A stretch of 64,000 nt of DNA from Ixodes scapularis (lineage: Eukaryota; Arthropoda; Arachnida; Ixodida; Ixodidae), in contig NW_024609835.1 of assembly GCF_016920785.2 (NCBI RefSeq), positions 21,853,108 to 21,917,107 of the forward strand, written 5' to 3'. Below, in pieces: positions 56,780 through 64,000 of the stretch (the first letter of the stretch is position 1; each line of letters starts with the position of its first letter). A model generated the notes under the pieces. That model had not been told where the DNA came from, made no database searches, and saw only the letters and a list, made by a program, of their open reading frames with translations. The position numbers were made by a program, and so were the translations under genes.

Positions 56780-57356
56780 TAGCCCTTTCGTTTTCGGCGA
56801 AGTCACGCGTGGAGATGGCGCGGAACCAGAAAGGAGGAGGCGCTGCGCAACAGCTCCTAGATAACAAAGCCGTAGGGCTGAATGAGGTGGCTTAATCAGA
56901 GAAGCCCAACGCTGAACATAGATTGGAAAATCGTGATGCGTCAGCGCTCGGCTTCGAGTCGGATTTCAGCCGAACGTTGACGCATTCGCCGTGTCCAACC
57001 TGCGCCTAGCGTTGGCCTTCTCTGACGACGCTATCTCATTCAGCACCATCTACGGTTTTGGTTTTGTTTTCTGGAGGTATGGAGCCGTGGCGCGGTGGAG
57101 TGCATACGTGCTCAGTGGCCGCTCTGCTGTGTCCGGTTGTTCTTCGCTCTTGGTTTTCGTGGAAGCGGAGCGTGGTCTCTGATGTCTATGTGTAGTTAAA
57201 ACGATGAAAGCGGTTCATTCCACGAGTGATATAGATGCGGTTCTGTCCACGAGTGGTACGGATGTGGTTTTTTCCACGAGAACTATGAATGACAGTATTC
57301 AAGGGCAACAACGTACTCTGAGAGGCAGAGTGCAAAAAAGGGGTGAAATTATTAAT

Positions 57357-57631
57357 AGGAAGATCGATTGGTGGATTCTTGGGGAATATCTTAGCATTAC
57401 CCTTGGGAAACGCCACACACGCCCCCCCCCCCCCCCCCCCCCCTTTTGGGAATCTGGAACACTGACTTTGTAACGAGGCCAAAAAGACGGAGCAAAAAAT
57501 AGAGGAAGCAATACAGAAGGCCAAAAAAAATGAAGGGGTCCGCATTAACGTTTGCCAAAGTGGGACGTGTGTGGTGTTCCCAGGGATTATGCTAACGCAT
57601 TCCCGAAAAATCCACCAATGAATCTTCCAGT
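57357..57631. mobile_element. Inverted-repeat element in a receptor intron, with poly(C) core
   Basis: Left arm AGGAAGATCGATTGGTGGAT continuing to CCACACACG pairs imperfectly with the right arm ending ATGAATCTTCC, about 63 bp per arm. The loop holds a 22-base poly(C) (57422-57443). Confidence 0.7.
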
Positions 57632-57840
57632 ATTTGTTGTTTTCTAATTCCGTCAAAAATATTGGAATTACAAGGATACTTATCTGAACATTCGTAGTAG
57701 CGACCAAACTGCGCGAGGGGCATGATGTAATGGAAATCGAAGAAGCGAAAATAAAGACTCCGCAATATTTTCCGGACTTTCCGGTGAGAGTAGTAATGAA
57801 CTCAATCCTCAATTGTAACTTCTTGTCAATACTTGGACAG

Positions 57841-58002
57841 CTCGCTGATGTAGCGGTTGGACCGTTTAACCTGGAGTATATACAATGGAAAACCTTCCAC
57901 ACATCGGCTCAACTCTTCTACGACGATCTGAAGATTGTGAGCGGCATGAATGATCCATTTGTATCGGACTCTGGGGCCTTCATAAACATTTTTGATCAAC
58001 AG
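57841..58002 (+). CDS. Ionotropic receptor, exon B (S1 segment)
   Basis: Acceptor CTTGGACAG, donor CAG|GTGAGA, 162 bp, phase 0 at both ends. It encodes LADVAVGPFNLEYIQWKTFH and continues to a FYDDLKIVSG stretch and a Gly-Phe-containing end. The opening is the conserved G.ADIA.GPF.IT motif of receptor S1. The Arg that binds the amino-acid group of glutamate in classical receptors is expected a few residues after it; here the corresponding stretch is EYIQWKT, with no Arg, as in many divergent IRs. The ligand is therefore probably not glutamate. A much longer antisense frame over this exon is a shadow. Confidence 0.8.
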
Positions 58003-59280
58003 GTGAGAACTTAAAGCTATCCTACACATTGATTCTCAACAATGACTTCATGATTTTTTCAACTTGGCACTTTTACTCGCTGTATTTGCCTCGTGCTGAA
58101 AATAAGACCGATCATAAGCGACTTATCGATACCGCTCATAAATAACAAGCTTAATGGCGTGCATTCAATAGTAATTGTTGGGTCATGCAACAAACGTAAC
58201 TTTTTTATAAAACACAGAACACAGACCTTGCTACGAGATTTCGAAATGACATTCTAAGATAACTTTGTATGACAAGAATTTGGCAAGCAATCACTTACAT
58301 GAGCTATAAATGTTTTTCCCTCATGAGTTAAAAGATGCTAAGAAGAGCTTATGTTCTAGCCTGAAAAACACTATCGCTCCTGCTATCAAAATCACAATCT
58401 CTCCTGCTACTAAGAAATATTTAAAAAATAATCGACTTGTGTCAAAGTGCGATTTAGTAACAACTCGTAGAAGTAACAAGACGTTCGCGCTTGGTATCAA
58501 AAGTGGCACTCAACTCTCACACGTAGCAGGCTGAATGACGCACAACGTTGCACTCCGACTCTAGTCTTTGCTCTTTGTTGAATCGTAACATCGTCCCGGT
58601 CAGCATAAGAAACGAAGGATGTGGTTTACAATCCTTCTTGCTTCGCTGTTCGTTCCTCGTCGTTCTAATCGGCTAATTATGCAATCTTAATGGATACGTA
58701 TCGATGATAAGAAACCAGGGACTTAACACGGCCGGCGTTTCTTAGGCTGTAAGTTACCCTATCGCAATTTTACGTATCATGTGACGTATTTTAAGAGGTA
58801 ATGATGTGAACTCCGTCACTAACTGCAACCAATGACGATTATAGACCTTTTCATCGCTTATCACCCTGGCGGAAAATGCTGACTCACTGAGCTGTGGACG
58901 CATGCGCACCGTTTGATATACCGCGCAACAGAGCTACAGCGCATGCTCAGAAGGCATTCCACAGCCCAGTAGTTTCACCCAAGCATGCACAACCAACTCG
59001 CCCAAGCCTCCGTCCTCTCCTGCAGACAAAGATGGCCGAGGACAGGTGATTATTACAAAGGTCCACGGGCCGTGATAACGTCCGCCACCCATTTTATCTA
59101 CAAAGCTGACTAAAAACCAGACACGTGATTAATCTTGACAACGCATAGCGAAACTGCACACATGCAGACACTTCTGAGTGTGTGGTATGTAAAAAAATTT
59201 CACGAAAAGATTGTTGTTCATTTCACTCACCTGGAATTCTTTTTCATAAAAACACCTCTGGCGGACCACGGCACCTTCAG

Positions 59281-59428
59281 TCCTGGATCTTCTTTTTGTC
59301 TTCGCTTTTCATCCTGATTGTCCTCTCCACGGCTTTCTACCGGATCGCCGGAAGGCAAAGAGCCACCAGTCTGTTCATGGATATTTCCAAGTACTTATAT
59401 GCGTATATCGAAGTACTGTTTTTTGAAG
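59281..59428 (+). CDS. Ionotropic receptor, exon C (first transmembrane segment)
   Basis: Acceptor GCACCTTCAG, donor GAAG|GTAAGC, 148 bp, starting in phase 0 and ending with one base of the next codon. It encodes SWIFFLSSLFILIVLSTAFY, a hydrophobic helix at the position of M1, followed by a basic turn and a YAYIEVLFFE stretch leading to the pore loop. Trp at the start of M1 is typical of the family. The frame upstream of the acceptor stays open by chance. Confidence 0.75.
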
Positions 59429-59616
59429 GTAAGCTACCTGTGCTGTTGAGTCACTGCCGCAGGGTCAAACGAGTGGTCCTTGACGTTTCAAATTAAAGAA
59501 AATTCCTGGTTTCTATCCGGGTCCTACACGTGAACTGCAGCGGCAGCCAAGGCGCTGCGAGTTCTGCTACACACAGACTACGCACTATCACAATGCACGC
59601 TGACCATGATGGCCTC

Positions 59617-59757
59617 TGACGTCACAGTCTCAAGTTACGTCATGATTTTACTTGACGTAACAGTGTCGGTGAGTCGTGGTGTCACAAGACGTCACAATGT
59701 CTTATGACGGCATGGTGTCGTGTGACGTCATAGTGTCATGTCGCGTCACGGACCGCT
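59617..59757. repeat. Cluster of GACGTCA-like motifs (degenerate short tandem repeat)
   Basis: TGACGTCA at 59617 and 59723, plus ACGTCA, ACGTAA and GCGTCA variants spaced roughly 15-25 bp apart with recurring GTGTC/GTCACA. TGACGTCA is the cAMP response element palindrome, but the spacing and shared context look like a decayed tandem repeat. Located in the intron between receptor exons C and D. Confidence 0.6.
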
Positions 59758-59807
59758 CTCGCTAAGCGACAAAATGTCCCTCTAAATATTGCGTAAAACG
59801 TTTCCCC

Positions 59808-60383
59808 TTAAAGGGCTACTCCACCGATTTTTTCATTGTCTCCGATTTGCTTGAAATTTTGCTAAACTAACCAGCAAACATCGCGAAAATAGTATCCCAA
59901 ATATAAGGTCAAAATATTGTTTTTTCGCGAAGTTATTGAATTTACAGTTTTGGTCCTCACAGTGTTTTTCAAGCTCGAAGTCTCTACTGGCAACAGTGAA
60001 AAAGTGACGTCAGTGGAAGGCAGGGGTTCACTCTTTGGGCTGTAGATTTTGTTTTAAACTGATTCGAAGCAGTTTCATGGTGTCAAATGAATGCTTGGGA
60101 AGCTCGCTGCAGTACCCGCGCTCCAGCACGGAGCAAATGATCGGCATATTCTATTTTTTGGCTGCTTGCTCGACTGGCAAGCCTGCCTGCCACTGACGTC
60201 AGGGCCCTGAAAAGCGCGCGTATATTTGAATGCTGGTTTTTGCATCATTTTCATTTGCCGATTTCGCAATAACTATTATGAATTTCGCGATTCTGAATAG
60301 CATACCGGAGAGAGTAAAGGCCGGGGAGTCAGAAAATATAGTTAGTTGAGGTAGCTCAAAAAATCGGTGGAGTACCCCTTTAA
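59808..60383. mobile_element. TTAA-flanked MITE, 576 bp, in a receptor intron
   Basis: TTAA at 59808-59811 and 60380-60383. The ends pair as AGGG(C/G)TACTCCACCGATTTTTT. No coding frame. Lies between receptor exons C and D. Confidence 0.8.
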
Positions 60384-60906
60384 CGCTAAATGTTCCGGTA
60401 TCACGTGAGGACACGTGATACCGTGACACCACTTGATGCCACGACGTCAGCGAGGACAACCCTCCGCAAAACAGACGCAGAACCTCGTTAAGAAAGGCTG
60501 TCGTCCTAGACGCCTAATTATTATAACTCGTTTCTTTTTCTTTTCTTTTTTTAATGTAAATTTAATTGTCATGACGATTTGGTTTAAACAGGTGAAATGA
60601 ACTAAGCATTCAGACGGTCATTCGCCTCTACTGCTCTGCGGGGTCCTATGAAGAGCAAGTCACATTTGGCATGATGCGGGAATGTTCCCGAGTTTTCGGC
60701 AGGGACCGCATGGCCATTGCGGCGCCAATTCCTTCACATCTCTTATCCACTAAACTGATTCAACAGAGACCAACAACTCGTTCTAAGATTTTATCGCAGC
60801 TGGTATACTTCCAGGCGTTCTCGCCAGTTAAGGCCATGCTTCCAGGGGGTGCGACTCTCAATGTTTGTGCGTTATGCCAGAAACTAAACATTTATTCCGG
60901 TCACAG

Positions 60907-61124
60907 CCACTATGGTGAAGTTCGTGCCGCAAGCCAACCGCATCCTTCTCGCTGTCTGGCTCATCGCCTGCCTCATTCTGAACAACCTATTCAACGGAGA
61001 AGTGAAGGCCAACCTCCTGGTCAAGTCGGACACCGCACGCATCAATTCGGCCGAAGACGTCCTGCGCGACCCCAAGATCGTGCCCATCACGATGAAGAAC
61101 TCGCCGATCACCACGGCCCTTCAG
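60907..61124 (+). CDS. Ionotropic receptor, exon D (M3 and start of S2)
   Basis: Acceptor GGTCACAG, donor CAG|GTAACA, 218 bp. It supplies two bases to complete the codon begun in exon C and ends in phase 0. It encodes a basic turn, then LLAVWLIACLILNNLFNGEV, the M3 helix, followed by KANLLVKS and a segment with INSAEDVL that matches the usual S2 start (..I.S..DL). Classical receptors have SYTANLAAF at the end of M3; this one has NNLFNGEVKANLL, keeping only a partial pattern, again as in divergent IRs. A 188-codon frame in another register over this exon is spurious. Confidence 0.8.
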
Positions 61125-61397
61125 GTAACATTCGTGCGACCACAAAAACCTCCGCGCCTGAATCTATTTCCTTCAAACTGACTACAACCTACTCCTTAGC
61201 ATCACCGTCTGGGGTTTCATTAGATCGAGACCTTTAACCACAGGAACCGGCAGGGTAGAAGCCCTCATCTGTAGTTTTACGCAAATTTCACGATACTGAA
61301 CATTGTGCACTTACTCTGCAGCAGGTGCGGACTAGCGAACTTACCAACGGGCAGAGCCTGACTTTGCCAAGGACCGCAGAAATGGAGAGTGGAGAAA

Positions 61398-61410
61398 GGG
61401 GGGGGGGGGG
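61398..61410 (+). repeat. Poly(G) run, 13 bases
   Basis: Uninterrupted 13 G in the intron between receptor exons D and E. Confidence 0.95.
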
Positions 61411-61569
61411 TAATTAAAATCAATTCTGGGCAGCATAACTCTTGCACAAGTTGAGCGGAAAGAGGGAGGGGAATTTTATATTTTTGGGACGAACCAACAC
61501 ACAAGAAAGTGCTAAAAAGGAATGCACGTTCAGAGTGTGACGCGCCTGAACGTGCTCCAAGATACTTTT

Positions 61570-61713
61570 CTTGGGTTGCCAAAAGCATGGTAGCGCTTTT
61601 TAGACGAAAACAAAAGAAAGAAAGACAAGACAGACACGAGCGCTCGTCTCTGTCTTGTCTTTCTTTCTTTTGTCCTCGTCTCAAAAGCGCTACCATGCCC
61701 TTGGCAACCCAAG
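61570..61713. repeat. Hairpin, about 70-bp arms, with shared tail
   Basis: CTTGGGTTGCC at the left pairs with GGCAACCCAAG at the right, via GCATGGTAGCGCTTTT and AGAAAGAAAGACAAGACAGA at the stem centre. Followed by ATACCAACTAGTCCAGCATT (61719 onward), a variant of the tail motif. Frames reading through it on both strands are mirror artefacts. Confidence 0.88.
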
Positions 61714-62034
61714 ACCGATACCAACTAGTCCAGCATTCAGCATTGATAAGTCCAAAATACTTTGTTTTTTTTAAAGCGCCGTCAGCGCGTCTGTGCTGCT
61801 TATTTTGATGAAGTCGATACTTACTACAACAAAGTGCTCCAGTTTCAAAAGTAAATTCCTAAAGACAACATAAGGAGTTGAGAAAGAAACAAAGGAGGAG
61901 GATACGGCGCTGTAGCCTTTGAGCTGGCGCCGGCCAGAAGGCTTAACTTAGCACGTTGTAACCTTGCCGGCCGGAACACCTTGGAATCTGTCGCACTGGT
62001 CACTTTATCCCAACTGCCACTTACCAGACCTGTA

Positions 62035-62480
62035 CGTAACGCGTTATGAGTAACTCGTTACTTGTGCTTAGTTAATATGTGCAACGAAGTAGCACTCTAG
62101 TTACTTTTTAATTGAAGGAACGAGTAACCATTTTTAGTTACTTCTTGAGGGGTACGGCTACATCATAAGTACACAACCTTGTTCGCACACCAGCTTACGC
62201 CTGTACTTTGCACGACGAGAAATCGCTAGACAGGCCATAAACGATGCGGAGAAGGGACTTTAGTATAGTCATTGTTATTCCTCACCTAACGCCTTAAGAA
62301 CGAGAAGAAATATTATCAACAACAAATATTGGAAGCGGACACGGCTTCAAAAAAACGAGAGTCGGAGTAACCAGAAACTAACGCGTAACCTTTGAGCTGA
62401 GGAAAAGTTCTAATTTTTAATCGCAGTTAAGAGTAACATAACTAGCTATTTTTGAGTGACTAACAAGTAACGGGTTTTAC
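62035..62480. mobile_element. Candidate DNA element rich in GTTACT/AGTAAC motifs
   Basis: Starts near CGTAACGCGTTATGAGTAAC and ends near CAAGTAACGGG; GTTAC-type motifs repeat in both orientations at both ends. Looks like a MITE with subterminal repeats, perhaps hAT-like, but the exact boundaries are unclear. In the intron between receptor exons D and E. Confidence 0.45.
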
Positions 62481-62530
62481 TTACTTTATTTCAGTACCGT
62501 GCACATGTTTGCTACTGACCTTTGGTCCAG

Positions 62531-62814
62531 GTCTCGAGCATGGAGTCAGTGCGGAAGTTGTACGACCGGATGGCCGCCATGGGGGGTGAGATACCCGTCC
62601 CGGAAATCTACACGGCCAAGACAATGGAGCTCGTCCAGCAGCGCAAGGCAGTCATAGTCACCGATATGATGACCGGTCGCGTACAGTCGTCTCTCTTCTG
62701 TCCGGTCTTGAGCGGCTTCTTCTACGTGGGCACGCAGATCCTCACCAGCCTGCGCTCCGTTTGGTATTTTCGCAATGGAATCGATCCTGCCGTCACCAGG
62801 GAAATCGACAAGAG
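62531..62814 (+). CDS. Ionotropic receptor, exon E (ligand-binding S2 segment)
   Basis: Acceptor CTTTGGTCCAG, donor AAGAG|GTTAGT, 284 bp, starting in phase 0 and ending with two bases of a codon. It encodes SMESVRKLYDRMAAMGGEIP and then, after KAVIVTDMMTGRVQ, a C-terminal part with VWYFRNGIDPAVTREIDKR. This is the standard S2 order: helix, strand, then the F..G...-...I(D/N) motif that precedes the last helix before M4. No premature stop, good codon continuity. Confidence 0.8.
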
Positions 62815-63141
62815 GTTAGTCAACCTAAAACGTGCCATATTAACCTTCAAAAACATTTTCCTTGCACTCTCAGAAGTTTCTAAATGTACACTGCCCAACT
62901 ATGTACGTGGGCGAACAAAAATCTGTCTTCCTTAGCCGATGATCCGGAAGGGCGGTATAACGCCCATCAATGAATGTGTAGTCTCCGAGGCAAAAATGCG
63001 TATTTCACTTTTGTACTTGAATCTGTGTTATCAATAATGAGCTGTGTACCAACCACCCTTCATTGACTGAACTTTTAAAGGACGACGAAAGGCTGTTGCT
63101 GGAGGTGCGTTGCTGTATACTATACTTACTCATATCTCTAG

Positions 63142-63221
63142 CAGCGCCTCAAGGCAGTGGCGCTTCCTGGCTCTTAGAAAAGCAATTTCCTGCGCATCCG
63201 CAATATCCAACACCGCCATGG
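63142..63221 (+). CDS. Ionotropic receptor, tentative exon F (end of S2)
   Basis: Acceptor CATATCTCTAG, donor CCATGG|GTAAAT. The frame reads APQGSGASWLLEKQFPAHPQ; a (S/A)G...W.....F pattern is expected right after exon E, so the content fits. The phase does not: exon E leaves two bases while this exon supplies two, so the junction is off by one unless a different donor is used. The M4 helix and stop codon were not found before 64000. Confidence 0.35.
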
Positions 63222-64000
63222 GTAAATGCATTTGTTTATCAACAGTGCGCTTGTTGTAGCCCGCGTGCGCCTATTCCGTCGTACATGCCTCGGCTACTTA
63301 AAACAAATTACGTGACACTGAGCCTGGCGTATTTTATTCTCAGGTAAGACTCACTGCCACATCTCAGTCTAATTCTATGTAGAAGCATTCTTCCGGCCTC
63401 GACATTCGAATCAATTCCTTTGAGAATTGCACGAATTAACTGCCAGAGCGCTGTGCGAAGAAATTGAGGCGCAAGACATGTTCTTACTCTTGTTCTGCGA
63501 AGTACATGGCTCCTGTGTGGCACTATAAAGAACAAACATAATTGTCTTTATCACCCAAAAAACAAATTATTGTCTCCGAAAAATAGCGTTAAACCTCGCT
63601 CGCACAGAAATCAGGGTGTTTCGTGCATAAAACCTATAATCAATTTAGTCTCCTTTTTTTACACCGATCATGTGACCGCAATGGGAATGGGCAAATTACG
63701 CCCTTTCTATTGGATATTTGGATATTTCAGTGATTCTAGTAGTCCTAAAACAGGGAATGCCGCCCAGAGGGAAAACTTGGAGGAAAAAAGCGGGAAGCTA
63801 ATGTCTAACCAATTCTGCAGCAGCTGGAGCACCCCGGCGGTCGAATTGTGAAACGGAGGAAAGGGGACGAGATGCACGAGGTTGGAGCTGTGAATACTGT
63901 AGAGAACTCCCGCACGAGTGTTAACTAGCTTTAGTTTTGAAACACTAATCATGTGTACCCCCTTTCATCAGTCTAATTCCAAGCTATGTGGGAAATGCGA
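63222..64000. other. Probable 3' part of the receptor gene, unassigned
   Basis: A plus-strand frame ending at 63851 follows a pyrimidine-poor acceptor (GGATATTTCAG near 63729) and reads SDSSSPKTGNAAQRENLEEK; it could be a cytoplasmic tail but no M4 segment connects it. The remainder is unassigned. Confidence 0.3.

Noticed and set aside
57186..57902. 238-codon minus-strand open frame, the longest of its kind near the receptor
   Set aside because: It runs antisense through a palindromic element, a poly(C) run read as glycines and part of receptor exon B. The plus-strand exon has matched splice sites and family motifs, so the antisense frame is a shadow.
60671..61237. 188-codon frame overlapping receptor exon D
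   Set aside because: Different register from the exon, which has the M3 motif and phased splice sites. The long frame is incidental.
61277..61808. Overlapping frames on both strands with matching Arg/Lys/Ser-rich peptides
   Set aside because: They are the two strands of one hairpin, so the similarity is geometric and not evidence of paralogous genes.

Overview
This is eukaryotic, intron-bearing, repeat-rich DNA from an arthropod, most probably an ixodid tick or another chelicerate. That assignment is an inference. It rests on a divergent ionotropic receptor gene split by 1.3-1.5 kb introns, short secreted-protein-like exons, a Mag-like Ty3/gypsy element primed by tRNA-Leu, CR1-like LINE fragments, Penelope-like elements and a dense load of MITEs. 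I see no bacterial operon, CRISPR array, rRNA gene or intact tRNA gene.

Layout. 0-10 kb: minus-strand candidate exons, including a clear signal-peptide exon at 2558-2665, a truncated LINE, and a 1.36 kb transposon bounded by CCCTTACAAAAA ends that carries a 61-bp tandem array. 10-15 kb: a second LINE fragment on the minus strand and a 199-bp tandem repeat. 15.7-20.0 kb: a complete but decayed LTR retrotransposon (175-bp LTRs, PBS, gag, pol, PPT). 24.1-31.4 kb: a 7.27 kb element with perfect 51-bp inverted ends and TTA target duplications (PIF/Harbinger type) that contains rearranged Penelope-like pieces, a gypsy gag fragment, a TTAA-flanked MITE and a degenerate transposase. 31.8-38 kb: further TTAA and CCCTTACAAAAA elements and a second Penelope-like element with a GIY-YIG motif. 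38.9-42.2 kb: minus-strand candidate exons, one of them a 36-codon signal-peptide exon matching that at 2.6 kb in length, phase and intron start. 47.7-62 kb: a cluster of foldback (palindromic) repeats that share a short tail motif. 56.4-63.2 kb: the one host gene I recognise with confidence, an ionotropic glutamate receptor-like channel on the plus strand, with five well-phased exons and one tentative exon.

How it fits together. The only functional genes I can argue for are the receptor gene and probably one or more small secreted-protein genes. Almost everything else is transposon-derived and commonly nested: MITE in Penelope in Harbinger, MITE in TTAA element, hairpin in palindrome. The strongest leads for something undescribed are the foldback family with the shared tail, the out-of-order Penelope tandem carried inside a Harbinger element with perfect ends, and the paired signal-peptide exons. 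All family calls come from reading motifs by eye; no database search was possible.
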